DNA of 64,000 nt, from positions 19,693,934 to 19,757,933 of the forward strand of contig JAAOOA010000033.1 of NCBI GenBank assembly GCA_012861695.1. Direction: 5' to 3'. Position numbers and translations under genes: made by a program. Under the pieces are notes generated by a model that ran no database searches, was not told the origin of the DNA, and saw only the letters and a list, made by a program, of their open reading frames with translations. This DNA comes from Trematomus loennbergii. Taxonomy: Eukaryota > Chordata > Actinopteri > Perciformes > Nototheniidae. Positions 1 to 12,420 of the stretch are shown here, in pieces; within the stretch, counting starts at the first letter, position 1; every line of letters begins with the position of its first letter.

Positions 1-468
1 TACACACACACATGCACACATACATTTTGCAGAGCAGAGCTTTTTTTCGAACTTGAACATTACACGCTTGATTGCGAATGAGAGAAGCGGCAACCTTCTG
101 TGTGTCATGTCTTTGTCTCAGTGTCCCCATAAACCACAATTACAAGACACAGAGTGATGTGAAGGAATTCAGAGTAAAGAATGTGAAGCACTGCTTAAAA
201 CCAGTTGGGGACCAATGCCTCCATATGGCATGATATTAAAGACAATGATTGAGCATCTCTTTTTCCATCAAAGCTAGATCCAGACATGATGATTATGGGT
301 TAGAAACATCCCACAATCATGCTGTTAGCTTATCGCAGGCAAAACCAGTAGCTTTTTGATGTTCACTGTATTGACTGAATGTTATACTATCTTATGTATA
401 AATGTCTCTGCTCTGTGTTTATCTATATTTCTGTTACTGCTGTCTTTTTATGTCTTTTATAGATCGTT
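1..468. other. non-coding, nothing identified
   Basis: A short CA-rich microsatellite occupies about the first 25 bases. The rest is AT-rich single-copy-looking sequence with no exon, RNA gene or recognisable repeat. Confidence 0.5.
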
Positions 469-1335
469 TTAACCCTTAGATGCACGAGTGCCTGGACCCT
501 ACCCTCTTCCATAAGTGGGTCAAAAAGGACCCGTATTAGAATAATATGTGTTTTTATGCCTTTTTTTTCATTTTGGTGAAGAAAAATCACTTGTATAATA
601 TTTAGTATTATATTTTGGTTCACACTAGAAATATTTTATATAAAATGTTTCACTATTTAGAATTTTTGAATTATTTTTACATTTTGAAAAAAAAAGTTTT
701 GAACATATTGATGTAAAGATCTCCGCTATTCTGAGACTCTCACAGTATTCCAGTCAATTTTCAAAACTCGTCTCTTCCCCTCTTGTCTACTCATAGCCCC
801 CCCCCATCAATCCACACGGTTGATCAAGTTTGATAGTCCTATACCCCCCACCCTAACCTTCCCTTATATTGTAAAGTGATTTTGAGTCCTTGAAAAGCCC
901 TATAAAAATATAATGTATTATTATTATTATTATACTGACAGGTATCAGATCTTGCCGTGTAAAATAATCTTCCTGAGAGGTGTCACTTGTGATGTAGTCT
1001 GTGTGGTCTACAGTGAATGTATTCCTGACAGCCACAGGTGATAAGAATCAAAGGTTCCCATAGGATGCCATAGAAAATGCATGCGGGTCATTTTTGACCC
1101 ACTTATGGAAGCTTGGGGTAGCAATACAAAAACTACAATTTCTTAAAATGTATCAAATTTAAATTGAAAATTTGAATGGCATGATATCCAAAACATGTTT
1201 TTGAGGAATAGCTGGAATATGAAATGATAAAAAAATGTAATTACAAAGATGCTTCAAGAAAACCACCTCACCGGGTCAAAAAGGACCAATTTTGGATCAA
1301 TAGAGTATGTATGTATCTATATATCTTGACCCCTG
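469..1335. repeat. decayed TTAA-type DNA element
   Basis: It begins with TTAA followed by ACCCTTAGATGCACGAG. Inside it are several GGGTCAAAAAGGACC-like motifs in both orientations (about 525-532, 1086-1101, 1274-1288). The left end resembles non-autonomous TTAA-target elements of fish. The right end was not located cleanly; the 1335 boundary is a guess from the last GACCC motif. A LINE-like tail sits inside it. No transposase frame is present. Confidence 0.4.
715..945 (+). mobile_element. LINE/SINE 3' tail fragment
   Basis: The segment ends in a sequence resembling the usual fish retroposon tail: a TTGAAAAGCCCTATAAAAAT-like stretch followed by a run of ATT triplets (about 920-935). It interrupts the GGGTCA-rich element around it, so it probably inserted later. 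No coding part survives. Confidence 0.45.
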
Positions 1336-1374
1336 ATGTGCGATAACACTGCTTGTAAATATAAAACAATTTAA

Positions 1375-1640
1375 GCTGCATTTTTCTTTCAATTTATTTA
1401 CAATCTGTAAACAGTATCAGCTACTTCTATGATTATATATGATCTCTTTTTGTTTTCTTTTTTTTTATATACTACTTATTTTTCAGTTTTTACTTATTGG
1501 GTTTTTTATTATAAATACTGTGTAGGCCTATTCATTTTTTATTTAATATGAAAGTCTATTCTTTTGACTTTATCTGGACTATACTTCTGCTGTACATTTC
1601 CCCGTTAAGGGTCAAATAAAGGAATTCTTATTCTGATTTA
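1375..1640 (+). mobile_element. LINE-like 3' end
   Basis: The right end (about 1597-1638) reads TTTCCCCGTTAAGGGTCAA followed by ATAAAGGAATTCTTATTCT. This is the form of 3' terminus found on many truncated fish non-LTR retrotransposons. There is no reverse-transcriptase frame. The left limit is uncertain. Confidence 0.4.
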
Positions 1641-4600
1641 CAACAATTCCCTTTAATAGTATCCACATTTACTATGCATGGGATGTCAATACCTTCCTAC
1701 AGTAGCTAACCGGGTGGATCTTGGAATAACTGAGAATGTGTTGTCAAATTTGAATGCATTATATGGTCATCATACTCTCGAAAAATTAAGAGCAAGTGAA
1801 ACACTGATTAAAATCTTAACATGCATATCTGCCCCGGCTTTTGTGGGTGAATGACTTGTCAATATCTATAACAGGCTGAAATCTTCTTAGCACTTGGCCT
1901 TGCAGATTATAAGCACTGCAGGAAGAGAAAGTAGGTGGGGAACACTCGTGATTCTGTCCTCTTCAACTTTAATCAAAAGTACACTGACGTGCTGCAGCCC
2001 CCTCCCTCTCTTTCATAATAATGGGCCGCTAAAAATTCAGGAGGCAGGCTCCACATCAATCACTCGCCAGATTTGAGTCCAATGCAATAAATATGTAAAT
2101 GAGGAGAAGCCAATGTCTCGTAGCTTTGAGATCAGCGCAGGGGGGGGGGAAAGGAAAAACTGTATTAATTGCCCATGGCCAGAGGAATCCTATTACTGTG
2201 GGCATTGATTATAAAATTGTATGTGTGAATGATTTTCATGCAGAAAGTGGACTACCAAGCCCTAGAGCAAAACAGTGAAGAAAGAGCCAAATTAGCGAAT
2301 AGGGCCACATTCTGCTAGGGACTCAAAGGAAACAGCAACCACAAAAAGGCCACATCTACGTTCAAATAAGATTTAGATTAGAAAATCAAATAGATTTCTA
2401 CGTCCAATTACAACAAAGCATTATCCAGGCATAATATTTTTCCAATTGTTTTAATGCATTTACTTTCATTCAAGACTATTTCTCAGGTTTTACATTTTAC
2501 CAATCTCAGTTTTTAGGCTTTGAAGCGACCTATAGGAGCATGGGGCAGAGGATATCAATCTTTTATTATTCAATTGCAAAGTCCATTAGCGTGGTGCCCT
2601 AATGGACTCTCTCCTGTATGATAGTTGACATTTTTCCACACTACATCATAAAGGGTGACGAAAAGGTCATAAAAAGTCTTATGGGGAACTTTAATGCTCA
2701 CTTTCCCAAAACCAATTGAGCAAAATGACATTTAAAGCCTGACATCACACTGCAAACAAAGGCGATTGGTAACATTTTCTATGAAGACCACATTAATACT
2801 TTGAGGATTCATGAATTATAATGCATTTACAATGCTTCATAACTTCACTCATTACCATAATGATTTGTGATGCACTATATCAACAGTCCAAAAACAATAA
2901 AGATGTGACTTATTATAAGTGTTCTATGGATTCTCTTGTCTGGTTATAATCTAGATTACAGATGACCGAAGGGGTTTATATTATATTATTTTATAAATGC
3001 CTATGCACAACATTCAACTGCCCTATGGACTCATATTATGTTTTAATAGTCCATGCATTGCCTTAAATTAAGTGGATAATAATGCATGTGTAGTAATGCA
3101 TGCTTCCTCATATAGTTTTATTTTTCATGGTAAGTAAAGTCCAACCCATTTTCATGCATTTAAAATAATCTATGATGCATCATAAGTGTGTATATATGTA
3201 TAAAATGTCCACCATGGATACACATTTGGAATTGAGCTTTTGTCTCCCCATTGCTCACTTTAAAAACCAGGCAAGATTCTGAAATAATATGTCACATAGC
3301 TTTTATTGTGTACGTTTAAACTCCTTAAGCACAATCATTTACCTCGACATGTACGCATCTTTTGTAAATAACAACAACTAATCCGACTCCTAAGAACAAT
3401 GTTGTGTTGTGTAAGAATATAGAGTGTACCTCAAGGCAAATGTAAGTCTTTAGTAGTCAAAGTGTCCCTACAGCCAGAATATTTTAGTCTTTGGATGATC
3501 AGTCACTTCATCAACAATACAAATGTTTGATAAACATAAAATATGTACGTACTTTTGGATGCATAAAAATGAATCCCGCTGTAAAACAAAGCTATACACA
3601 AATCCCACTTCAGAGGACAGATTACTGCGCATGGTCTCCCCAACAGTCGCCATAACGACTGGTAGCTAGATTTAAATTGATTTGCTGGCCTCGTATTTGA
3701 CATGCAAATCTCTCCCTTAATCGTGGCATTTTGCTCAGATAAATAGGGATTAGTTTGATTAACAGCACAGCATTATCTCCAGACATTTAAACACTGGGCT
3801 TCAGAGGTAGGCTTTCATTAACAGAAAATGAGACAATTTAAAACAGAAAATATATTTTTTATTTTTGCGAATGACTATTTCTTAATGCAATTTAATTAGC
3901 ATAGTTATGTCCATCATGTCATTATTCAGCTAACATTATATATGTTATATCTCATCACCTTTAACTCTAATTTGTATTCTTTGCAATTCTCCTTGAACGT
4001 AATGATGTGGACAAATAAGTGCCGACTAAATGTGAGGTTGATAATAGAAGAAACTCGCTAAGGAGGGAATTTGGGGATTTTAGCCCGCACACACTGGAAA
4101 AGGAAAACCCCAACAAGCACAATTGGGCCTCTTTAAAATAATCAAATAAATCCTATTGGTTTTATGTTCAGGGAACCAACGCAAGGCTAACTTCTTGATT
4201 AGTCTCCATCAATGCAGTTTAAGTAATGTTTGCTAAATGCTACAATGCCCAAATGTCTCAGGAAGTGTTTTACCTTTGGACCTTGGGTTACCTTGAGCTT
4301 TTTTTTGGAAGTCTTCAATAATAATAAACGCGCTATGGAGAAACCACAAACAAGTTTGGGAGTTTGGAAGAAAGATGGACTAGCTCATGGTTTTGGTCTT
4401 GATAACAAACAGATCATAAATTGCATGCCTTATCCTTATCCTTAAATGTGTTTTTCTATTTGTATTATGAAGGGGCTGTTAAGGCTCACAGAGTAGTGTG
4501 CATGGGCTTCAATGATAGTAGGTATCAGCTTGTCTGTCCAACATTACTCACAACCTTCGACAGAGTCTTGATTTTCTGACAAAGCGATGAGACGTCAAAC

Positions 4601-4927
4601 CCAAACTGAACCCATAAACGCACCGCTATAGAAATGTAAGGGACGAGTAATAAATCCACATCCATGTGTCCCTGCAGTTTATGGTTTGTGACCCTCCTTG
4701 TCTCTCACCAAGAGACCCCCCCCCACACACTGCTCCACTGACCAGCCTCCTGCTTCACTGCTCGGCGGTTCGATATTCTGCGTTGGTCCTGTCCTCCTCT
4801 GTGCTGCTCTCACCTTTCCCTGACTCTAAAATATTCACCCTGTCATCGGCCTCTCCTTCAACGAATACGCTGCATTGTGACTTATCATTTATGGACAATT
4901 CTCAAATAAAGTAAACTCACCCGAATA
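1641..4927. other. non-coding sequence 3' of lhx1
   Basis: No exon or RNA gene was found. The stretch 1890-2150 is less AT-rich and more complex than its surroundings and could be conserved. The short frames here lack splice-site context and known motifs. Confidence 0.45.
3690..3805. promoter_or_regulatory. candidate conserved enhancer
   Basis: A compact stretch with an octamer ATGCAAAT (3702-3709) and nearby TTAATCG and GATTAA homeodomain-type motifs, about 4 kb beyond the 3' end of lhx1. Enhancers of developmental LIM-homeobox genes often lie on both sides of the gene. The call is inference from composition only. Confidence 0.25.
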
Positions 4928-5132
4928 CACTGAAAAAACTGAAATGTGGGCTTTTAATGAAACATATTATGTTAACAAATGTCAGATAAAGTATTAGTTT
5001 AGTTGAAAGCAATACAATTAAGTTGAACCTACTAAAACTGAATATTATTGCTTTCAACTAACCTAATACAATTATGTGAAATCTGTTGACATAATACATT
5101 TAATTGAAGTCAATGTTTCAGCTTTTTCAGTG
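4928..5132. mobile_element. palindromic MITE, family A copy 1
   Basis: The ends are inverted repeats (CACTGAAAAAACTGAAA on the left, TTTCAGCTTTTTCAGTG on the right). The interior is a near-palindrome built round the motif TTGAAAGCAATA and its complement. Six further copies occur in the window. It cannot code for a transposase, so it must be mobilised in trans or be a fossil. Confidence 0.8.
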
Positions 5133-7787
5133 CAGTATATTAAATGCATTGTTAACTTCCCAATTAAACACCTAAATGTCTCTTATAATAGAACGTTTTT
5201 GTCTGCTTTTACCGTCTGAGGAACATTACCGTAACATTTGAATAACTCAAGAGAAAAACACATTCATTTTAAGATATGGCCGCCAGGTATACATATAACA
5301 AACTGTTGTGTGGTTGTGCGTTCTCTTCCTCTACAGTACTCAGCAGACAGCAGCCACTTCATAAAGTCGACAGCTCACTAACATTGGCAGAGTGATCCGA
5401 AAAAGAATGCTGACCCATTGCTCCTGGATTTGGAAGTCCATTGATTAGTGGATTGATCGTGTGGATTTACCAACACTGTCAGTGACTTCAGAGCAGTGCC
5501 ATGATGAAGTATTTTTGTAGGCCGACCCAGAATAGCATCACAAGGGCTCTCTTGACAAAATGCTATGCAATTGTTTCATTGGATTTCAGAGTATAGCAGA
5601 AAATGAGATCTGTGTGCTTCACCACCGCTAAGCTAAAGTGAACTAATGATCCGCATGATGACATTTATTAGTCTCATTGAGTCACTTGTTAGCAATCAAG
5701 GTTTTTATGACACATAATAAGCTTTAGACATGAGTATTGGGGTATTTACTGACGTATTTATGTCGGAGAGAATAACGTGAACATTACTGAAGCTTGTGTG
5801 AACCACAGAACTTATTTCAGAGCTCGAGCCAAAAATACATTAAAGAAAGCGCTGACTTGGCGACGAGGAAACTAAATGTGGTAAAATGCTAACTTGTTTA
5901 TTATCTGACTCATTCCTGAACCACTTAAACAGTAGCTAGCTACTTGATTTTTTAAAATCCCATATCCTCTTGTGAAGATGTTTGCAAAATCAGAGTTCTT
6001 TATATCAGGGCTTCCCATTGAGCAATATGCTACAAAGAGAAATACTCAATGTTTTAGCAAATAGAATAGTTTTTAGTCAATTGTTTCAAGCACTGTTTTT
6101 TAAATGAGAAAAAACGTGACTACTAAATTCAACAATTTCAAGTGGAGCGGTAATTAACACACTTTTTCATCATCAATTAGATTAATCTAGATAAATAATT
6201 TAGAATAAAATATCATATCACATTTTGGAAAATGTCCATCCCAGTTTCTCAAACACTAAGCTAAGATGTCTAGCTTTGTCAATCCAAACCTACAAATATT
6301 CAGTTTAATATGATAAACTGAGTCTCCATATTTGAGTTGAATACAGCTTTTTATGCCATTGTCACTTTCAAAATAACTTAAACTGTTAATCGATTATCAA
6401 AATAACTGGTCAAACATGTTGCCTAAAGAGATCTCCATATGACGCTGAACGCATAAGTAAGCAAGTAATTGTATACACTGTATGCACTGCCACTGATTTA
6501 ATCCAATTCAATAGATGAATGATCATGAAAAGTTACAAGTCATCATTTTGGTCTGATATAAAAAAGATCATGCCAAAAGAATAAGTGCACCTTCAAAAAA
6601 TCTATTTCATTTTACATTTAAAGAATCAAGAACAAGTACCCCCCTCCCAAAATGATTAACAAATAAAAATGGTCAATATGTGTTTTATTATACAGTGAAT
6701 GGTCGTAAACATCGGTCTCATGAACTTAATTGGCACAATCAAGTATGTCTCATAAAATAAACATTGCTGCTGCTGGCAGTGTATGAGACCATCAATGTGA
6801 ATAATTTGACATTTTGATCCATTAAAACCTGTGTGAGTCGAGACTGTTGGGCTAACCGAGCTGCAAATGACTGTTTTTACTGCAAACACGCTCAGATAAT
6901 TAAAAGAGGACGCTGCGTCTCACAACTGAAGGTGCATGATGTTGCTGTGCATTAATGTATTAACATGTTCTGTATTTTTTTCAATGAGGACATAGTACAA
7001 ACTAGCACAGTGAGCGACCACATAAATAGAACGGCTACAAAAGTTTGGTTTGTTTGCATTGAACTGTGTGTCCATCGGTTTTATACAATACTGATATTCA
7101 AAGTCCTGAATACTGGAGCTTTAAGTAAACAGTTGACTGTTACAGAAGTAGAATTATTCCATAACGTTGGACTAAAGTCAAATCATTTTCTGTTACATAT
7201 AAAATGTTCAGATTTATAAAGATATCCTTTTGAAGGCAAATATGCTGGCGATGAAATAACTTAATACAAAGAAAAGGTAATGCATGATAAATAAACATGA
7301 AACAAACAATGTCTCCATGATCCTGAGAGAGGTATTTGGTCGAATGTATTGAACATCACAATCATATTCTGCTATTAAAAGATAACATCTTGAAATACAC
7401 AAGAACTCACGGATGGAGCTGTTTGTCAGTACGTATAAGAAATGCTGCAATGCACCTTCACATTAACATTTTAAGGACAACTGTGTCAAATATGTGGCAG
7501 AAAAGGTTTTGTAAACATAATAAAAAACACTTTCTGCAGCATATAAATCTGTTTGTTTATTGCTTGATCAATGAGGCCCAGCACTGTGAATGAACCAATG
7601 AGTCAAATTCACATTAAAACAATCTATCGATTGGCTAAACAATACTGACATACAAATATAGAGATTTATAAATAGTTAAATAGAGCTCGCAAGCAAGTAA
7701 ATAAATAAATAAATAAATACACAGATAAATAAATTACATTTAAACGAAAAAAAGTGTCGATTTGCCTTCAAAAAATCTGAGTTCCGT
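5133..7787. other. non-coding; right part may be the lhx1 3' UTR
   Basis: No second gene was seen. The lhx1 message runs leftwards from 7788. On the minus strand AATAAA signals fall at about 7556-7561 and 6684-6689, so the 3' UTR may reach 0.2-1.1 kb past the stop. A TAAA run (about 7705-7730) lies in this stretch. The true poly(A) site cannot be fixed from sequence alone. Confidence 0.35.
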
Positions 7788-8164
7788 TTACCAGACAGTG
7801 CCTTCGCTCATTTCTGAGGAGGGCTGTGACAGCTGGTTGGTGTACCCGTTGTCACTGAGGGACACAGAGGTGTAGGGCGTGCTGGGGCCACACATCTCAC
7901 TGGAGATGCTGTGCATGGAGCCCGGCATGTTGGGCTCCGGGCTGGGTGAGTCCGCGGGATGATGGGATACCGTGTCAGAGAAACAGTGCACCTCTCCAGG
8001 ACAGTGGTGCCCTGGGTGGTGGTGGTCCATCCCTCCTAATGGGGTGCCGGAGGGGATGGAGGAGGGCACGAAGCCCAAGTCTGCTGGAGTCTGAGCGTGG
8101 GACGGCGGGGGGCCCTGGTAGTACTCGTAATTCCCTCCTTGGCCGTAGTATTCCCCCGGATAAT
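7788..8164 (-). CDS. lhx1: lhx1 exon 5 (C-terminal activation region)
   Basis: The acceptor TTTCAG precedes 8164. The exon encodes [20 protein letters not shown] and the Pro/Ser/Gly-rich tail, ending EMSEGTVW with stop TAA at 7790-7788. Confidence 0.92.
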
Positions 8165-11100
8165 CTGAAAATCATGTGAATATCGGGATTAGGGATGGAA
8201 TACATCTGAATTTGAAGGATTTTTTTTAATACACTGCGAGGACAAAACAAACCTAAGGATGCACATTTAATTATTAATAATGGCACTATTTTACTTCCTT
8301 ATTTCTTTTATTTCTAAGTATATTGATGTTGCACTGTTGGAGAAGACTAGGATTTAAGATTTTCATTTCCAGCAACTAGATGTAACTAGTTTGCATATAA
8401 TAGCGTAATAAAACCTTTGATTCTTGAATAATTCACATTCTAGTAAGAAGATTATCAATACTACATCCCCAAAACATGCATCTACAAATTCCTGCATGGC
8501 CATAGTATTTACCAGGATGTGAATATCTGGATTAGTGCATGTAATATATCAATATTTAAAGGAGAAAATATAAAAACAATTGAAAAAAAAATCATCAGAA
8601 ACTATAGATGATAGTAAATGTAAACCTAAGGACATTTAATTATTATTATTGGACTGTAGAAATTGTGAGAAATCAGAGATGTACGACTTTGACTTCACAG
8701 CATGTGTTTCATTTATTTTCTGAAAACTCAACAAGAAATCAGTTGGAAACAGTTACTCTGAACATTCTATGTTTCAAAAGTAACACACTGACAATAGCCA
8801 ACTGTTACTGTGTAGGGGAGAAGGTTGAACATCACATAAATGGCAATAGGCTGAATGCTAGTGTTAAACCACCATGAAGTGAAATGTGTCCTCTAGGGCA
8901 CTATTTTACCTCCTTATTTACTGTGAAGGAGCGTAGAATTTAAGATTCTCAATGCCTACAACATGTACAATTTTGCATATGACAATGAAGCTTTTGAATG
9001 TTAAATAATTCAAATTCTAAAAGAAATGTCATGCTGAAATCATGCAGTTTACCTCCATAATAAGAGAAGTGTCCAAGCTCCTCTGCTTCCAGCCTCTCTC
9101 CCAGCGCCCTCATCCTCCTTTGGCCGCGGAAGAACACGTGCCTCCGGCCGCCCAGGGAGCTCAGCTGTTTCATCCGCCTCTCCTTGGACCTCCGGTTTTG
9201 AAACCAAACCTTTTAGGACAAAACATTTGGTTAAACGAGCACTGTGTGGATGACTTACTGTACATTAGAGAGAAGAGCAGACTTATCACAACAAAACAAC
9301 AAGATATAGCCCTATATTCTGATATTTGCCTCGTAGGGCCGTGGATGAATGAGAGCAACAATTCGTGCGTAAAAATGTATTATTTCGATAAGTTAAAATC
9401 GAAATGATAAAAAAGTCATTGTACATCTCAACAATATTACCTTGCACTTCTTGTCACAAAGTAGAAAATGCGGTTGAGGTTAATAACAGATATTAATATG
9501 ATGGTCGGAAGTTGGAGAGGATAAATGTACATGCGAAAAAATAAATGCTGGGGATGAGTACTTTTAATGCATTTCGATCAAATGCATTAACAGAGGCGTC
9601 AGTCCACGAGGAAATTTCATCAAGGGAGCTTCTTAAAAATGTCCATGGACATGAGTGCTAAGTGAGTCCTGCTTTTAAGGGTTTTAGGAGCGCGTGGGGA
9701 GTAAAGATTATGGATCAAATTGGTTTGGAAACCATATCTTAAAACAAAAAAAAACCAGCAGAGCATCAAGGAATAATTCCCTAAGGGTGTCAACAAAAGC
9801 CTTTTTCGGTCCATAAATGCTTTTAGGGAGTTTTTATGTATTATATTATAATCTACACTCCTGACTTTATTCTCAGCCGTGTTAGTCCTCAAGGCACAAT
9901 GTATCCTTTTAATGCTGCAGTGCTGACTGACCGATAATAGTGTCCGATAATGGATGTAGATAGCTCATACAGTGCAGAAATACACTTATTTCTTTTCTCC
10001 CTTCTGCCTTTTACCTGGATGACTCTCATGGTGAGGTTGGTCTCGTGGGACAGCTGCTCCCGGATGTGTCTGGTGGGTTTCGGCGTGGCCGTGAAAGCCG
10101 CTTTCAGGATCTCCAGCTGCTTGGCTTTAATGGTGGTCCGAGGCCCGCGCCGCTTCCCGACGGCGCTCGTTTCGTCATTGTCGTTGTTGTCTTTATCGGA
10201 CACATGTCCCGTCTCAGAGTCCTTCCCGTCGTCCTGCGGGTCCAGGGAGTCCGGAGACAGGCTCGGGTCGCTGCACGTGGTGACTGCCAGGAGGAAAAGA
10301 TAATGAGCTTTAGAAAAAATGGATCAGGAGAATTTAAATCATAGCAGCAAAACCCCTCTAAAGTATTAATTTAGCAGCAAAATGCGTTTTTAATGTTAAG
10401 GAACCATGTCGCCAATATATGACAACATACACCAATTATATGTGTACTTAAAATAGAGAAAGAAATAAAGAATTGGAAATATGCTGATAATCATAATAAT
10501 AAAAACAACAATTCTAATAGTGACAAAAAACGTGTAAAAAAAGAAAAAAACATCATAATATAATGCTATTTTAAAAATAATAATAATACAAATAATAATA
10601 ATAATAATAAAAGCCTTATAACAGGAACTATAATAATATGAAAAATATTGTTACTACTGCTACTACTCCTAATAATAATAGTAATACTAATAATACCTAA
10701 TTTACCTTTTATTTATAACCAGATTCAGATTTAATCAGAAAACATAATGAATGCCTATTTTCGAATGGCTTGGTTAACATAATCACCTGAAAGGAGGATG
10801 GTGTCTTTTCCATTGTTGTTCTGATAGTCCTCCTTACAAACAAACTTGAATTCGTCCAGGATGTACAGCTCCTCCCCGGTGGACAGCTGTTTGTGGCACA
10901 TCACACAGGTGAAACAGTTCAGGTGAAACACTTTGCTCTTGGCCCTGCGGACTAGATCACTGGGTAAAATCCCCTGGGCGCACCCGTCACACTTGGTCCC
11001 GAATGTCCTGTTGGAGATGGAGGGAGAGAGAGAGAGAGTCAGGGCCAGGGGGCAGGTTCAGATCAGATGCAGGAGATGAGAACTTTTCCTTTGACACGTT

Positions 11101-11870
11101 TTTTGTATATTCTTTACAACTAACAGCACATGAGTTATTACATAAATCAAGAACTGCTGTATATATTCAACTTTAGAAATGAATGACCAATATCTAATAA
11201 TATAGACATTTGACATCTAAAGTAAAAGTGGATGAAAAACAATTAAATATGTTTGTAATATAATCTAGTCATGACTACAAGTTCATTATTGCACGTGCAA
11301 TAAGGGTTAGCTCCGTTAGCATTGCAATGCTGCAGAGGGGGATATGTCCCAACACATCTATGAATACACTTGTATTCAGATTTGTATATATTCATATTTT
11401 GATTATATATAATGCTATATTTATTCTTGAGGAAAACATACAAAAACACCACCAATACATAAATGAATATATAAATAAACTACAACACAATTTTCTCACA
11501 GTAAAAACAAAGACGGTCTATTTTCTGTCAGAATATGGTCCAGTATTTTTTAATACAGGCCCCTTCAACAATTTAACCATTATTTTCATTCCCTAGACTG
11601 TCAAATACATGTATTTATTTGTATGGGCTCATAGAAACTATATTTGACAACATTTAGTTTTCCTGTTTTTTCCAAATCCACACACAATTCCATTGCTTAC
11701 CTAAAGAAGTCGTTCTTACAATACAGTTTCCCTTCTCGTGAAAAACACTTCTCTGTCAAAGTGCATTTGCATTCGCAGCACTGGACACATTTGATGTGCC
11801 ACGGTCTGTCCAAAACTTTGAGTAAGAACCTATCAAGAATAGGCTTTTCACAGCTGGAACACTGAACCAT
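7788..11870 (-). CDS. lhx1: LIM-homeodomain transcription factor, Lhx1 group (five exons)
   Basis: The product is a nuclear transcription factor. Lhx1 proteins act in head organiser, kidney and neuron development and bind LDB cofactors through their LIM domains. The coding exons join to 1194 nt, giving 397 residues with no break; mammalian Lhx1 is about 406. LIM1 spans residues 4-54 and LIM2 63-117, with their Cys/His/Asp zinc ligands present. An acidic linker follows. The homeodomain covers about 174-233, with helix 3 [12 protein letters not shown]. The C-terminus is Pro/Ser-rich and holds [14 protein letters not shown] and DSPSPEP, which fit Lhx1 better than Lhx5; the protein ends in TVW. 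The start ATG opens LIM1 directly, as in the family. The divergent C-terminus suggests a second fish copy (lhx1b-like), but that is inference. Introns are 692, 503, 805 and 888 nt. Confidence 0.93.
8140..9036. repeat. internal duplication across the exon 5 / intron 4 boundary of lhx1
   Basis: Copy A (about 8140-8452) and copy B (about 8503-9036) share ordered motifs: GGCCGTAGTATT versus GGCCATAGTATT, GTGAATATCGGGATTAG versus GTGAATATCTGGATTAG, CCTAAGGATGCACATTTAAT versus CCTAAGGACATTTAAT, and CACTATTTTACTTCCTTATT versus CACTATTTTACCTCCTTATT. Copy B carries about 240 extra bases (about 8660-8897). Copy A begins inside exon 5, so copy B contains a decayed image of the exon 5 start. Confidence 0.7.
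9053..9209 (-). CDS. lhx1: lhx1 exon 4 (homeodomain end)
   Basis: The acceptor CTAAAAG precedes 9209. The exon encodes [20 protein letters not shown] and runs to FSYYG. The donor GTAAAC follows. The phase joins exactly to exon 5 to give [13 protein letters not shown]. Confidence 0.92.
10015..10283 (-). CDS. lhx1: lhx1 exon 3 (linker and most of the homeodomain)
   Basis: The acceptor CCTGGCAG precedes 10283. The exon encodes an acidic Ser/Asp-rich linker, then [20 protein letters not shown] and on to MRVIQ of the homeodomain. The donor GTAAAAG follows, which splits the homeodomain before VWF as is usual for this gene group. Confidence 0.93.
10560..10695. repeat. AAT-rich simple repeat in lhx1 intron 2
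   Basis: Runs of AAT triplets (about 10575-10612) and then imperfect AATAAT/TACTAC runs. No other feature is visible in this intron. Confidence 0.7.
10787..11007 (-). CDS. lhx1: lhx1 exon 2 (LIM2)
   Basis: The acceptor is CCAACAG before 11007. The exon encodes [20 protein letters not shown] and the second LIM domain, ending with ILLS. The donor GTGATT follows 10787. Confidence 0.92.
11701..11870 (-). CDS. lhx1: lhx1 exon 1 (LIM1)
   Basis: Starts at ATG 11870-11868 and encodes [20 protein letters not shown] onward, the first LIM zinc-finger pair. It ends in AG followed by a GTAAGC donor at 11700-11699. The last codon (Arg57) is split with exon 2. Confidence 0.92.
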
Positions 11871-12420
11871 TGTCCGGAGTTATTCCAGCTCAGTGTGTGA
11901 GATATATACTCTCTTCTTTCTCCAACGTACCCCGACTTGCTTAGGTTTGATGATCCCAGAAATCCAATGTATCCAAAATAAATCGGAATAATAATTACAT
12001 CACCATCCGCGAGATTAAATGCAGCTCTTCTGTTCCAACAATCCACATGTAGCGAGCGGCTCCAAACGACAGGTTAAAGGTGGAAAAAACAGCATTTCAG
12101 AAACAAAATGATAGACTGGAGATCATCGCGGGCCCGTCAAGATCATCCGAAGTGTGCGAATTTACGGGGAGAAAAGCAGCCTATACCCAGTGTGCGATAT
12201 ATCCTGAGTGGTGTCTAAAGTAGAGAGAAATAACAATTAAATGCTATCAGTGCGCTAAGCCTTGTCATTTGTGTCCCATTTCCCTGTGATGAGCTCTCAG
12301 TCGGAGAGAAAACCGTAATGAGCGCACTCTTAAAGCTCAGCCTATTGCCTATTAAGAGAGCCGTGACGTCACCGGCAGGAGAAACCTATGAGCGGCGCTC
12401 TCAATTCACTCCACCACATG
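11871..12420 (-). promoter_or_regulatory. probable lhx1 5' UTR and promoter
   Basis: This lies immediately 5' of the start codon and has more CpG than the surrounding desert. It holds a perfect palindromic cAMP-response element TGACGTCA at 12364-12371. No strong TATA box was seen; TTTAAGAG around 12331 on the minus strand is weak. The transcription start is not determined, and an untranslated first exon cannot be ruled out. Confidence 0.5.

Noticed and set aside
9042..10344. Plus-strand frames of 99-121 codons
   Set aside because: They are antisense shadows of lhx1 exons 3 and 4.
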